From: Saccharum officinarum
Taxonomy: Eukaryota > Streptophyta > Magnoliopsida > Poales > Poaceae
Direction of reading: 5' to 3'
Assembly: GCA_020631735.1 (NCBI GenBank)
Contig: CM036158.1
Coordinates: forward strand, 84,393,914 to 84,457,913
Length of the DNA stretch: 64,000 bases
Position 1 is the first letter of the stretch. Every line of letters starts with the position of its first letter. The notes under the pieces are model-generated. The model worked only from the letters and a program-made list of their open reading frames with translations. It had not been told where the DNA came from and ran no database searches. Position numbers and translations under genes: made by a program. Shown piece after piece: positions 20,600 to 33,451 of this stretch.

Positions 20600-23500
20600 T
20601 TACTCAAACAGTTGCAGGTAGGTTTTTCTTAGATCCTCTTCTCTTTCCCAGGTGGCCTCATCTGCAATGTACCGATTCCACTGAACCTTACACATCTTGA
20701 TAGTTCGACTCCTCGTGACTCTTTCAGCAGTCTCTAAAATTCTAACTGAAAACTCTTCATATGTGAGATCCTCTTTAACAGTGAGCTCCTCTAACGAAAT
20801 CTGCTCCTCTGGTACTCGCAAACATTTATTAAGTTGAGACACGTGAAACACATCATGTACACCTGCCAAACTCTTAGGTAATTCCAACTAATACGCCACC
20901 TCACCACGTCTCTCTATGATCTTGAAAGGTCCAATATACCTTGGTGCCAATTTCCCCTTCATGTTGAACCTTTTCACACTCCTCATTGGTGATACTTTCA
21001 AGTAGACATAATCCCCTACTTCAAAAGTCAACTCTCTCCTCCGAGTATCAGCATAACTTTTCTATCAGGACTGGGCTATTTTTAAATTATCTCTAATCAT
21101 CCTTACTTTCTTTTCAGCATCCTTGAGTACATCAGGCCCAAACACTTGACTTTCCCTTGTCTAATTCCAGAACAACGGGGTTCTACACTTTCGTCCATAC
21201 AGAGCCTCAAACGGTGCCATCTGAAGACTCTTCTGATAACTATTGTTATAAGAGAACTTTGCATAAGGCAAACTCTTATCCCAACTAGTACCATATTGTA
21301 AAGCACAAGCTCTCAACATATCTTCCAATATCTGATTAATTCTCTCTGTCTGTCCATCTGTCTGTGGATGGTAGGCTGTACTAAAGTTCAGCTTGGTTCC
21401 TAGTGATTCATGTATCTTTTGCCAATAATAAGATGTAAACTGGGTACCCCGATCAGACACAATTTTCTTAGGAACTCCATGTAGACTCACTATTCTTTCC
21501 ATATACAATTCTGCCAACTTTGCACTGCTATATGTAGTCTTAACTGGCAGAAAATGAGCAACCTTTGTTAGACGATCTACTATTACCCAAATTGAATCAT
21601 ACCCTCTCTGAGTACGTGGCAACCCAACTATAAAATCCATACCAACTTCTTCCCATTTCCATTCGGGTATCTGCATAGGCTGTAACAATCCTGCAGGTCT
21701 CTGATGTTTAGCTTTCACCCTTTGACAAGTGTCACACAAAGCAACATATTCAGCAACATCTCTTTTTAAACCATACCACCAATATTTCTCTCTCAGATCT
21801 AGATACATCTTAGTACTCCTAGGATGTATGGAATAAGCTGACTCATGAGCTTCACGCAGAATTGCCTCTCTGATAGTCTTATCCTCAGGCACACACAACC
21901 TTTTTCCAAACCATAGCGTACCATTATCATCCTTGTGGAATCCTGGTGATTTGCCCTTCGCTATATTCTCCGCTATCTCTCTCAATTTTGCATCTTTCAA
22001 CTAACTCTTGCGTATTTCTTGCTCCAGAGTAGGTTCTAGTACCAATTCTACTGCATTGGTGGTAAACCCTAAGTTCAGATGCTCATATTCAGCACACAAC
22101 TCTCTTGGCATAGGCATTACTTGCACTTCATTAGCATAGCTTTTCCTACTAAGAGCATCAGCAATGACGTTGGCCTTTCCTAGGTGATAATGCACCTCCA
22201 GATCATAATCCTTTATCAACTCCAACCATCTACGCTGCCTCAAGTTCAGATTTGATTGAGTGAAGATATACTTCAGACTCTTGTGATCAGTGTATATATC
22301 ACTCTTATGTCCAATCAAATAGTGTCTCCATATCTTTAGTGCATGAACCACTGCAGCTAATTCCAAGTCATGAGTAGGATAATTTAATTCATGCTTTCTC
22401 AACTATCTCGATGCATATGCCACAACTCTACCTTCTTGCATAAGAACACATCCCAAACCCAAACAAGATGCATCATAGTAGATAGAGAAGTGTTTACTCA
22501 GATCTGGCAAGACTAATACTGGTGCAGTGGTCAATCTTTTCTTCAATTCCTCAAAATTAGCTTGACACTTTGCAGACCACACAAACTTGGCATTCTTCTC
22601 CAATAGTGCAGTCATTGGCTTCGCAAGCTTAGAAAATCCATCTATAAATCTCCTGTAATAGCCTGCTAATCCCAAGAAACTACGGATCTCACTTATATTG
22701 GTTGGTGGCTTCCAGTTCAATACATCTTTCACTTTGCTAGGGTCTACTGATATTCCTCCATTTGAGACAACATGACCAAGAAAGGAAACTTCCTTCAACC
22801 AAAACTCACATTTACTCTGCTTGGCATATAGCTGGTGTTCTCTAAGCTTTTGCAAGACCAACCTCAAATGTTTAGCATGTTCCTCCTCAGTCTTGGAGAA
22901 TACTAGGATATCATCAATGAATACCACTACAAACTTGTCCAGATATTCCATGAACACCTTATTCATCAAATACATAAAGTATGCAAGGGCATTAGTCAGA
23001 CCAAAAGACATCACTGTATACTCGTATAAACCATACCGTGTGGTAAAAGCTATCTTTGGTATATCACTAGCACGAATCTTCAACTGGTGATATCCAGAAC
23101 GAAGATCAATCTTGGAGAATACACAAGCCCTCTCAACTGATCAAACAAGTCATCGATTCTAGGCAACGGGTACTTATTTTTAATAGTAACCTCATTGAGA
23201 GACCGATAATCTACACACATCCTCTGAGTGCCATCTTTCTTGTCCACAAAAATCACTAGTGCTCCCCAAGGTGAAGAACTAGGATGAATGAAACCCTTGT
23301 CCTGCAATTCCTTAATTTGTTTCTTAAGTTCTTCTAATTCATCTACTCCCATTCTATATGGACGCTTAGCTATGGGTGCAGTTCTAGGTAATAATTCAAT
23401 AATAAATTCAATGTCATGGTCTGGTGGCATACCTGGCAATTCCTCAGGAAACACATCGGAGAACTCCTCCACAACCGGGTCCTCCTTGTTGGCACCATCA

Positions 23501-25017
23501 TTAAGCTGGTTCACTGTAGCGGTCTCCTGTTTTTGCACTTTCACATCAACCCTAATCCTATCTCCCTTTGGTGTTGTCAGCACTACTGATTTCTCCTTGC
23601 ATTGAATCTCTGCTTGTTGTTGCATCATCCAATCCATTCCCAATATGAGATCAATCCTAGTTGTTCTCAATACTATAGGACTCACCTTAAACTCTATCCC
23701 CCTTAAAATGAGACTAATCGGAAGACAACGATAAGACGCTGGCATGCTTCCACCAGGTGAGTTTACTAATATAGGGTTCTTCATGGCACACAAATGAATT
23801 CTATGTATTCTAACAAATGCTTGTGATATGAAAGAATGTGATGCTCCAGAATCAAAAAGAATAGTGGCAGGAGTGGAATGAACATCGAACATACCAAGCA
23901 TAACTTCTGGTTCCTCCACTGCTGTTTCTTGAGACAAGTGGTTCACCCTTCCAGTGTTAAGCGCAGGCTTCTAGTGGCTACTCTACCTCTAGGGAGTATG
24001 CTGGTTGGGCTTCTCAGGGCAATTGTAAGACAAGTGACCTTCTTTCCCACATCAAAAACACCTGTTGGGGGTATTGGGAACACTAGTCTTCATGGGAGTA
24101 TTATTGGAAGGGCCCTGACGCTGAGTCGGATTCCCACTCTGCTGTGGAGGGTGTGGGTTGTCATTCTGCGGCTGGAATGGGGGACGTTGCGGGAACTGAT
24201 TGCGGAAAGAGACCTGACCACGATTCCATTGGCTAGAAGGAGGCCTCTGTTGATTACCTTGCTGGAAACCAGTACGCGGATGAGTGTTACTACCGGAGGC
24301 CTGTCCCTGAAGCCTTTTCCTCTTGGCATCCATCTCCTTGCGCTTGTTATCCACCACGATAGCACGGTTCACAAGCATCTGAAAATTGGGATAAGTATTG
24401 GACATCAGCTGCAATTGTAGTCCATCATACAATCCCTTTAGGAAGCGGCGCTGCTTATCACTGTCATTAGCCACCTCATGTGGAGCATATCATGACAACT
24501 GGGCAAACCTGTCACGATACTTAGCTACAGACAATGACCCTTGGGTCAAGTTCCTGAATTCCTCTGCCTTCAGTTCTATCATCCCTTCTGGTATATGGTA
24601 AGCCCTGAAGTTCTCTCTAAACTCCTACCAAGTGACCACGGGAGCATTGGCGGGGCGACCATACTCATACGATTCCCACCAATCCTGAGCTTCACCCTGG
24701 AGTTGTCCAGAAGCAAACAACACCTTCTGTCGGTCATCACATTGTGCAATGTTGAGCTGCTTTTCCACAGCACGAAGCCAATCATCTGCTTCCAATGGAT
24801 CAGCGGCATGCGTGAACAATGGGGGACGACCCTTCAAAAACTCACCACGCTTATCATGTGGTTGTGCCCCAGCAACTGGCTGATTCTGTTGGTTTTGCAC
24901 CAGTTGTTGCATAAGCTGTGTCTGCACTGCCAATAGTTGCTCAACAGTTGGTGGCGGTGGTGGTGGTGGATTTGGGGGAACACCTCCACGACCCCTGCCT
25001 CTTCCTCTTTTGGCCAT
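20600..25017 (-). pseudogene. Gag-pol polyprotein with chromodomain (element C)
   Basis: Minus-strand order is as follows. Gag begins at 25017 with [11 protein letters not shown], a poly-Pro run, [11 protein letters not shown] and a CCHC knuckle near 24040 broken by a stop. The protease has [11 protein letters not shown] and ILGMDWM (23080-23946). RT has [13 protein letters not shown] and [10 protein letters not shown]. RNase H has [18 protein letters not shown] and ADALSRKS. Integrase has MDFIVGL, SDRGTQF and GQTERIN, and the chromodomain covers 20600-20780 (ILETAERVTRS, CKVQWNRY). A one-base deletion near 23128-23132 shifts the frame in RT. Nonsense codons interrupt gag twice, the zinc knuckle, RNase H, the linker and integrase. 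Several stand where Gln, Arg or Trp is expected. All domains of a Tekay polyprotein are present in order, but none could be made as one product. Confidence 0.92.
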
Positions 25018-25710
25018 CTGCCATCCATAAAAATGCAAACTTTGAGATTTCCATGTTATCAACCACTTATAAGATAAAGATTGAGATCTGAAAGTTTTCT
25101 GGGCGAATATCAATGTTAACAGTTCAGTAAATCAATCATATCTCGAGCTACAGAAGTCCAATAGAAGCGTGCTTTATATGGTTGGAAAGCTTATGAAGTT
25201 ATCCACAACTTTTATTTGGACCCCAAGATCAGATTCTGTCGTTAAGTTAATGAAAAATAAGGCTCAACAGAAACTGTTCCAGATTGCAGACTGTGAAGAA
25301 ACTTTAACTTGTGACAGTTATATCTCTCAAACCAGATCAGATAAAAAGGTGATTCTAGTGGCATTTGAAAGATGCTTAAACCTAGTTTCTCTCATAAAAA
25401 GTTCATGAATGTTGCACAAACCGTTTTTGAACCATAGCAGAAACATTGCAGACTGCTCCAAAAAACAGTAAGGACAGAAATGTGACAATACCAAACCCAA
25501 CTATTATTCCCTTGACTAATAAACTTTTTATTCTAAAAAATGGAACTTGTAGACATGCCTACAAGCCCCAACACTCATAACAAAAATCCAACTCACACAT
25601 AAGCATAATGATAAAGCAACTATCACACCAAAGTTCAAACCACATGATAGACTCGAAGACTCAACTGACGTTACTAAGAACGTTCTTATTACATGAAGGA
25701 CTCCTATTTT
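25018..25710 (-). other. Spacer between extra ORF and gag (element C)
   Basis: This non-coding spacer of about 690 bases aligns in layout with 5716-6420 of B. It has two pyrimidine-start modules (about 25310-25385 and 25138-25200) and an AG immediately before the gag ATG (minus-strand GGATGGCAG|ATG). Confidence 0.5.
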
Positions 25711-26571
25711 CTAATGACGTGGCTCATGCTCTAATGTCTCATAAATCTTGGCCATGCCTTGGTTTGCTCGGAGTTCATCAATCATTGCTTGGCACCTCTT
25801 GATGGTCTTCCCTTGTGCCTTTACCATCTTCTCTAACTGTAGCTTCCTCTCCATCATATCATAGACAAGGTTCACCATCACCCGAGGAAGTGGTTCCAAC
25901 TGCACTGGATCCATCATGGCCCATCCAAGGTCAGGATGTGCGCGAGGAAAGTAACGGTGAACATCATGCTTCATGCTGTCAAAGTGAAGGTAGCGGAGGC
26001 CCATACATGCTTCAAAGGCGGCATCTTCAATGCTAGCCTCCATGGTAGCTCGACGACCCATGTGAGAATACATCATGTCCAGCTGGTATGCCCCTTTTTC
26101 CTCATCCTTAGGAAAAATACTCGCTCTTGCCTTCTAGTAAGTGTCCTCCAGCGGATGGGTATACTCCCAACAGACGTACTCCACAGCTGGGTGCCAATAA
26201 GTGAAGTAGGCAGAGAGCATTCCCATAAGTCGATGGTGAGAGACAACGTCTCCTCCAGCCTTATGGTAGATCTTCATAGTCCACCCCATTGGAGGAGGTG
26301 GCACATCCTCAGCAGCTTCATCATGTGGTGGAGACGGGGGTTGCTCTCCTCCATTGGCTTCCTCCTCTTCATCATCTTCAATCTCAATGATCTCAGGATC
26401 TTCTTTAGGCTTGAGTTCTTCCTGGGGAGGTGTTGGCGCTTGGATTGGTGCTTCAGGGGCCTGCTCCTGCTCCTGGGGTGCTTCCTCTTGTGGCTCTTCA
26501 GGTGCAAGCAAAGCACGAGGTGGGTAGTGGCCTCCAGTGGTGATGCGGGCAGTCTTGCGGCCACGAACCAT
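25711..26571 (-). pseudogene. Extra ORF upstream of gag, one nonsense codon (element C)
   Basis: This frame of about 286 codons begins at 26571 directly after a minus-strand CTCTGTAG. It has a basic start (VRGRKTARITTGGHYPPRA) and a Pro/Gln/Glu-rich stretch (residues about 25-65). An acidic run (EIIEIEDDEEEE) follows, then the conserved part shared with B (GWTMKIYHKAG, EYTHPLEDTY), the helix-like IEDAAFEACMG, HRYFPRAHP and a coiled-coil-like end with DELRANQGMAKIYE. A single TAG separates 26134-26571 from 25711-26076. By alignment with B the lost residue is Trp. The function is unknown. The charged, low-complexity N-terminus and helical C-terminus suggest a nucleic-acid- or protein-binding role rather than an enzyme. 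Confidence 0.75.
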
Positions 26572-26745
26572 CTACAGAGTTTTAGATGTAGTTAGAATAG
26601 AGGCAAAATTTCATAATAGAATGAGACATAAGAAGCATAAAAAATTATCAATTAACAAGAGCAAGATAATAAGCATAAAAATAGTGAAAAAGAAGATACT
26701 AAATCGACCATTTCTAGCTAGGCTTGTGTCCTATAGTCAACAAAA

Positions 26746-26757
26746 GCTCCGATACCA
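26746..26757 (-). promoter_or_regulatory. Primer binding site of element C
   Basis: The minus strand reads TGGTATCGGAGC, three bases after the LTR end. It matches the 3' end of initiator methionine tRNA except for one base (usual plant site TGGTATCAGAGC). It sets the direction of transcription to the minus strand. Confidence 0.9.
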
Positions 26758-27981
26758 TTTTGTCACACCCATTTAAAGACCAAATGGAATGCATACTCTT
26801 ATGTGTGCCCAGAGATCAATCACACATAAGTTAACAAATTATAAAGGAAGTATCATCACCAATGTTATTACATCATAATTATTAACACATAGTCTTTACA
26901 CAAATATAGAGGAAGTAAAATATAAATCTCTCGTGGTAGCTCTAATCACAGGCACATTGACTGGTTGACTGCAAGTCTAGTAATCTTTAGGGAAGTAGGA
27001 GTAGTAGTCACTATTTGCACCATCTGTTACCCATCCAGGATTTTTATCCAAGTAAGAAAAATAAACAAGCGTAAGTACATCTCGTACTCAACAAGTGTAA
27101 CATGGGGTTCATGAGGCTCAAAGGCATGACATTGGTTTAACAGCATGTAGCTTTTATTTAGCATAATTTTAGCATATCAATAGCATCAAAATGTCTCAAT
27201 GTAAACAATAAACATATGATCCATGTGAAATGATTAACGAATAGCAAAAACATATTCATTATTAATGATCAACTATTCCATAAGGGTCCAAGGCCACTCG
27301 TGACCATGAGCATGGCTGTTATAACAGTTTTACACTCTGCAGAGGTTGTACACTTTCACTGTGAGTCATGTCGCCCATATGCCCGGGTTAATTACTCCCA
27401 AAATACTTCCAAGGTGAGCAAGCAGGGGAACACTATGAAGTATTTCGAAGGTTCGTCTAACAAGTTAGGGCCATTAGATTCACTCGGCAAACAGATGTAG
27501 AGCCCCCCTTCCAAATGGCACAATGACGCGCAGCCTATACACATGAGGACAGAGGCCGCACTATACCCGATTCGTCAAGCCATTCTTACGCCGGAAAGGT
27601 TACCACTAACAAGCTAGAAAATATCCTTCTATATGACTAAAGCCAGATCCATATAGCCCTCACAGTTGTACTATAAATCTCGGATGTTCGCTTACAGATA
27701 AGTCCTTAAGGAGAGTAACGAGAGCACCAAAAATAACCCCATGCTCTAGTTCCCTTTAAACAGTAATAAAAAGTCATCTTTTAATGTTTATTGCATATTC
27801 CATTAGTCAAATTACATGATCATAGTTCATGTTAAGCACTAGCAATACTACTTAATGCAATATAATAGGTATCAAGGAATAAGATCAACACTAAGTGATC
27901 CTTAACAAGGAAATATATGCATAATGATATTATTTGCTTATTGTGAATAGGACAACAAGGACAATCTCATGCTACACTTGC

Positions 27982-28050
27982 CTTGCTCAAACTGGTCCTG
28001 ATGATTTTGCTCATAGAAAAACTCCTGATCCCCAACGAATTGCTCACCGT
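27982..28050 (-). other. Exon-like block in 5' LTR of C
   Basis: On the minus strand it lies between GATCGTGTATAG and GCAAGTGTAGC. It is 69 bp and open in one frame (GEQFVGDQE...DQFEQ), similar to the K and B copies. Confidence 0.35.
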
Positions 28051-28923
28051 CTATACACGATCAACAATAGCAACAACATTCATCTAGAAACAATCATGTA
28101 TAAACAAACAAGACTATAATTAGAACAGTACACCAACAATAATAAAATAAGATAAAAAAGTCTTTAAAATGAATCTACAACGCGCTAGGATCACACAGAC
28201 GCGAAGATCACGAAAAACGGAGCTAAAACGACGAAGTTATGAATTTACGAAGATTTCCTATAGAAAAATAATTACTTTAATTCAAACTCGAAAATAAAAT
28301 GTCACAAATCTACTGTACAGTACTACTAACATGTAGAGCTCGCAAATATGAACCTAACGCAGTTTGAACGGGTCAAATCGGAGTTAAAACGAAGATTCTA
28401 TGCATGAAATAACATAATGGCAAAACTATAAATAAGTGAAAACGTATTTCTGAATGACCGCGATCAAATACGCCTTCAAAAGAAGAAAATAAATTCAGGT
28501 TTTACATAATGGACTATGGGTTCTATATATAAAAAGTACAGGGACTCTTTAGCAAAATCGTCGGCCAAACCGGTATCTTTAAGTCTGGGCCGTTAGATTC
28601 AAAATGGACGGCTCAGATTGAATCGGGGAAAGCTGGGCGGCGCTCCGACCGAAACAGCGACCCGGCGGCGAGTTCCACGGCGGCGCCATTGCCGGAGATG
28701 GCTATCTCGCTCTACAAGGCATGAGCTCGCGAAAGAAGGACACCAGATGGTAGAGAACATCAACGCGAACTTACCCAAGGTCAAATCGAAGCCGAGGATG
28801 AGACAAGGAAGTCGCGCGGCTCGGAGAGGCAGCGGCTAGGGCTACGGCTCAAGCGTGGCCTCCTCGGGACGATGTCGGTCCTTCGCTTCGGTGCAATATG
28901 GAGCGGAGGGGTGCGGCATCCGG

Positions 28924-28931
28924 CTTTTATA
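28924..28931 (-). promoter_or_regulatory. TATA box in 5' LTR of C
   Basis: The minus strand reads TATAAAAG within a GC-rich context, about 580 bp into the LTR. It is the likely promoter of element C. Confidence 0.65.
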
Positions 28932-29514
28932 GCCCTGTGGTGCTCTAAATAAGGAAGGAAGGGACATGGGAGGCAGATTCGATCGATGGTGAACAAGGAA
29001 GGAATCTGGCCGGTGTGGGGAGGAAGAAGGAAACCCTAACACGTGGGCCCGCGGCGTCAGCGAGAGAGAGGGAAAAGGGAAGGCGCGGCGAGCTTGCGGG
29101 CTAGGCGGCTTGCTGGGCTAGCGGTAGCTCGGCCTAGAGCGGAAAGCAGAGGGAGGGGAGACGGGCCGCGCGTGGGAGAGGGCAGGCGGGCCGCGTGCGG
29201 AAGAAGCAGGCGTGAGCTGAGTTGGGCCAAAAAGCCAAATAGAATAGGATTTCTTTCTCTTTCTCTTTTTCTTTTTCCAATTTTCCAAAGCCATTTTCAA
29301 AAAGATTTTGAATCCTCTTTTGAATTTGAAAACCAACCACTCAATATAAAAATTCAAATGCAACAACATGAGTGCACAAACATGTTTCTACCCTTATATT
29401 TGATTTTTAGTTAATAAAAATTATTATTATTCTAAGTTTGTATGCTCACAAAATACATAAAAACCATATTTACCTATTTTTAAATATTCCAAAATTTTAG
29501 GGTGTTACAATTAG

Positions 29515-30300
29515 GATCAACATCTCTATGAATCCTTTGAACTAATAGTGCTATTTTTTGAGCCAATGGCGGTACTTAGCCTGACATGCCAAAATTAACA
29601 ATCTGGTTCTAAACTTGCCCTGTCGGTTGTTGCACATGTTGCACTGATGATCCGAGATTATATTGCATTTGATTAGTAGTAGCATCCTGAACTTGCTCAA
29701 ATGAATTCTGTATAGCCTGGATATCATCATCTTTAGTTTGTGCTACTCCTTGTTGGCTAGTACTGGCTTGGTTGACCCCTTGAGTTGACGGATGTGGAAT
29801 ATTGTAATAAGCTGGTCCAACCTGATCAAGTGGAAATCCATAAAACACCTCCTTCATAGTGTTGTGAAATATATTTAAGAAGGCTGTATTATAATTCAGC
29901 ATTGCATTATGAACAGATTTGTTGACAGCGTCTACAAAGAAACACCTATCATCAGCTTTGTCTGTATCTGACTGTCCATGCATCAAAACTCTCGATTGTA
30001 GATATTTTTTAATAACTTTATTGTCACGTGTTTTGGCATATCACAACAAACACTTGTTCTAAAACTCCTCTATAGCCTTACTAATGATATCTTTATCCTC
30101 ATCAGGCAAGTCTTCATAAGGCACCAAAAGAATGTCTTTGTTGTTGTGAGCCACCATGACGATTGTGGTCCCACTAGGCATGACAAAAAAAGCGTGTCGA
30201 CACAAAAACATGACCAAGTGCCTCACACGTAGTATGTCAGAAGGATCTGACTGGAGCAAGTCCTGAGATCCACTAGCTTCAATGCCAGACCGGTTGGATC
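29515..30300 (-). pseudogene. Gag, N-terminal part (element D)
   Basis: Two open pieces at 30059-30259 (VRHLVMFLCRHAFF, KDILLVPYEDLPDEDKD) and 29609-29986 (KADDRCFFVDAVNKS, a Gln/Thr-rich tail) are joined by a short stretch with stops. They form the N-terminal side of the Tat gag whose continuation is at 17829 and below, beyond element C. Confidence 0.6.
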
Positions 30301-31173
30301 TGAAAGAAAACCCAAAAATGTGCCAGTCAATTTAACTTGCAATTGACAAGGGAGAGAAATCTTATTAGTAACATAAGGTGGAACATATCGGTGTTGCTCC
30401 AGACAATTCCAGATATACGGCTTTGAAAGCCAATGCGTGAGGTCATTGACTAAATAGTCGATAACCGAAAGGCATATGAAAGAAAGCTCTTTGAGATGAA
30501 AGAAATTGACTAAGTATAAATATAAGACATGATGACCAGTGTTTTAGATCGCGGTGCATTTATGACAGCAATATGACCAAGGGAAGAATAAATATAATAT
30601 ACCCAAATACAAAAGATCTGAGATTTTACTTTTAGATATTTTAGTTTCTCAATTAACTAGCCAAATTTAGAATAAATAAGGTCATAGTGTGTATCAGTCG
30701 ATTATTAAGCATAAATAAACTAGCAAACAAATCAAATCTAATCCATTACAATCAACAGTGAGGTTCGAGTGGGTCAATGCAGCTATGATAATTATAACAA
30801 ACTTTGAGATAAACGATTTACGAGTTTACTTATATGTAACTGCTTCATGTTACAAACTATGAATGTGAGAGCGTGTGCAATCAGCTATGACAACCGATTT
30901 CAAACATGGAAAACAAATGGAACGCATGACTTGCCCATGGTTGAGTTTGTTAATTAACAAGATTCAATCCAAAGTTTTATCAGTGAGGTTCGAGCGGATC
31001 GATAGATCAAAGCTCATTGATTATTGAATTTTTCCATGAACAAATCATGCTTCTGAATGCGTTCCATGTGAAGTTTAATATTGGTATAAAACAGTCGATC
31101 TAGCGAGATTAATCATAATATTTAGGGCTTGATCGTAATATGACGATTAATTACTATGATATGATACCGATCT

Positions 31174-32260
31174 TGTTAGGTATCAAAATACCCAGGGTAC
31201 CCAACAGGGGGTAAAACATGGCACTCTACACATTTGTTGATACCCCATCGTAGGGGCCCCAAAAAAAGCACTAATAGCATGTCAGCCGCTTAAGGCGCGA
31301 ACGAAAAACTCTATTTTGTCTGAGACTTGCGAGAGGCCTCGGACACGATAGGCGTCTCGGGCAACATCTCTCCGCCTTGCCCGAGCCCCCGTGACATCAT
31401 CAAAAGCGCCCGACCCCCTGTGGTGTGTTTCCACCTCGCCCGAGGAGCACGTGGAACCCTCAGGCAAGACGTGGTGCCACGAGGGCCCCCAACTGCGGTA
31501 CTCGCTCCCATTGACATGATGGACATGACCGTGCACAGTCAATAGGAGCACGAGAACCATGCCCTGACTCGATATGACTCAAATCATTCTACCATGACGA
31601 CATCCATACTTCAACAACAACGGGGGTGACATCAACTATGCCACCTAACCCCCTCACTGCAAAAATCTAGGCGCACGCGCCGCCCACCTTCATAGCACAG
31701 AGGCGTACAGGTCAAAGCATGACCACAACACATCGCACCAGTGGATGGAGAGGCCAAAAGATCAACGCCCCACATGTCTCCACGCTAGAGGGGAACTGCT
31801 CCCACCGGATAAGGAGGAGGACGGCCACGCCTGAGGCCACCTTTTTTGCCTTTCTCTTTCATTTTTACCCCTTTACCATGAATGTAACCCGAGCCCTCCC
31901 CTTAGAAGCTATAAAAGGGGAGGCAGGGGCCACATCTAGAGGGAATCGAGTGATCGAGCGATCGAGAGATCAAACGATCTGGCAACAACAGCTAGAACCT
32001 ACCTCAATCAAAAACACATCACCACCACCACTCACAAGAGACCTAGGATCTGCTCCCTCTCTCGAAAGCTTGTAACCCCTACTATGAGCACCCCGGTGCA
32101 AGACAACATGAACCGCAGCGAAACCCACTAGACGTAGGGCCGTTCATGCTCGGACCAGTATACATCCTTGTATCCGCTTTGCACACCATCAAGGCCTAGA
32201 TGCACAGATACAAATTCACTAGTCGCTCTGTTTAGACACCCGGTCCTCTAGACACCGATA
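31174..32260 (+). mobile_element. Solo LTR F, Tat-like, 1.09 kb
   Basis: It starts TGTTAGGTATC and ends ACACCGATA (terminal CA mutated to TA). The duplication GATCT flanks it at 31169-31173 and 32261-32265. It has GC-rich CCCGAG-type U3 sequence, TATA at 31910 and a CAAGACAAC-type leader. It has no internal region, so it arose by LTR-LTR recombination. It is inserted in the 5' LTR of D. The orientation follows from the TATA box. Confidence 0.85.
31910..31917 (+). promoter_or_regulatory. TATA box in solo LTR F
   Basis: TATAAAAG precedes a GGGGAGGC stretch about 735 bp into the LTR. Confidence 0.65.
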
Positions 32261-32745
32261 GATCTATTCCAATCTTAACTAGGTAAATGATTTTATTGCT
32301 AATAATAGAACATTGGTTGCAATAAAATCGACAACTGGGAAGATTAACAAAAAAGAATACAAGGAAATCTTACTAATCTCAATTAATCAGATAACTGATG
32401 ATATTGTATTAAATAATGGATTATTTAATATAAGATCCATAAATGTAATTAATATCAATAACTCACAAGAGATCAATCAGCTGATGCAGCCTTGTGACTT
32501 TAAGATACAATCGATAACTAATTTATATTATAGTTGCAAGAGATCAATCGGCTGATGTAGCCTTACAATGTAACATAAATCATGACCGTACTTACTAACA
32601 AGCTAGAGGTCGATCAACCGATGTAGCCTAATTCGCTGAAGAACTCACTAAGATCTACAATACTCCTACTCCTAATGCGATGGTGAAAGCCAAAAAGATT
32701 GTATTGATTATGTGTTCGTGTCCTTGTACAATAGCGAGGGTCTAA

Positions 32746-32753
32746 TATTTATA
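32746..32753 (-). promoter_or_regulatory. TATA box in LTR of D
   Basis: The minus strand reads GGGTATAAATATT, a plausible promoter box about 290 bases into the LTR. Confidence 0.55.
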
Positions 32754-33043
32754 CCCAAAGCCTAGACATAAATCCTACTCGAATATGACTTATTTCAATT
32801 CTTGGAATAAAAGAAAACTTCCAATTTTGATGATAACTTGGACCCTAATCTTTATCTTCTTGTAGAGTCCGACACGCTTTTCTCTGATGCCACATAATCT
32901 GCTGACGTCATCCACAAAAATAGCCGATTCTGATACCATATCTAAATCAGCTGTCACTGATTCCTACCTAACCGATCCCTTGATAATGCAATCTTGGAAA
33001 CTTAGAGTTCCCACGTTCCTCTCTCCAAATTTTGGTGTAGACA

Positions 33044-33400
33044 CTAAGTAACTTGCGCTCTGTAATTTTGCTTGAGTAGTCTTGTTAGTGAGCATTGCTA
33101 GTGAGCTTAGGAGCTTTGTGCTTTTGTTTGCTAGTTTGAGTAGGAGCTCCCCGGTTGGCTAAAGTACTAGTTGCATAGGTTTGTGTGAACTTGCTACTAG
33201 AATTGATTAGGTAAGCTCTAGCTAGCCCGACACCTTTGTTGCCTAATTTAGATCCTTTTAAGGTGCTTGAGAACTTACATAGAGGGGTGTAGTCTTGGCT
33301 AGACTAGTAGTTTTAATTCTACATTTGTTTTGGTTAGCCATCATAATTAATTTTAGAAAGGACTATTCAACCTCCTCTAGTCTGCCATCTTGACCCTACA
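33044..33400 (+). repeat. 3' part of 5' LTR of element G
   Basis: The segment matches about 51194-51630 of the 3' LTR (shared TTGTTAGTGAGCATTGCTAG, GGAGCTTTGTGCTTTTGTTT) and ends ACCCTACA at the primer binding site. D cuts off the rest on the left. Confidence 0.85.
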
Positions 33401-33402
33401 TG

Positions 33403-33414
33403 TGGTATCAGAGC
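33403..33414 (+). promoter_or_regulatory. Primer binding site of element G
   Basis: TGGTATCAGAGC lies two bases after the LTR end and matches the plant initiator methionine tRNA 3' end perfectly. Confidence 0.9.
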
Positions 33415-33451
33415 TAGGTCTCTCATTTGTGGTCTTCACCGACCCGAGACG

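Larger units (their letters stand above)
17835..29509 (-). mobile_element. Element C: complete Tekay chromovirus, 11.7 kb
   Basis: Both LTRs, the primer binding site, an extra ORF, gag-pol with chromodomain and the polypurine tract are present. The 5-bp target duplication ATTAG flanks it exactly (17830-17834 and 29510-29514). By eye the two LTRs differ by about 13 substitutions in the first 400 aligned bases. The 3' LTR also lacks about 31 bases near 19625 that the 5' LTR has at about 28552-28582. It is inserted into the gag of D. Multiple nonsense codons make it inactive. Confidence 0.95.
26761..29509 (-). repeat. 5' LTR of element C (2.75 kb)
   Basis: On the minus strand it starts TGTAACACCC and ends GGGTGTGACA next to the primer binding site. 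TATA is at 28924-28931. A donor-like CTTGG|GTAAGTT follows the GC-rich leader at 28775/28774. The conserved block is at 27290-27770. The AAAAGCCG...GGCGC-rich leader resembles a gene 5' UTR. Confidence 0.95.
13621..33043 (-). mobile_element. Element D: Tat-type Ty3 element, interrupted by E, C and F
   Basis: Reading on the minus strand from 33043 are the 5' LTR (interrupted by F), the gag start, complete element C, the rest of gag, protease, RT and the beginning of RNase H, which is cut at 13621 by E. Integrase and the 3' LTR would lie beyond the left edge. At 33043/33044 the LTR start (minus-strand TGTCTACACC) abuts sequence that matches the LTR of G at about 51194, so D sits in G's 5' LTR with a predicted duplication CTAAG. 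Numerous frame breaks mark it as old. Confidence 0.75.
30338..33043 (-). repeat. 5' LTR of element D, split by solo LTR F
   Basis: On the minus strand it starts TGTCTACACCAAAATTTGG at 33043 and ends near 30338 (CA of AATTGCA; this end is approximate). F and its duplicated target occupy 31174-32265. TATA is on the minus strand at 32746-32753. Direct repeats of GAGATCAATC(A/G)GCTGATG occur at about 32472 and 32543, with a third weaker copy near 32608. Without F the LTR is about 1.6 kb. Confidence 0.6.
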
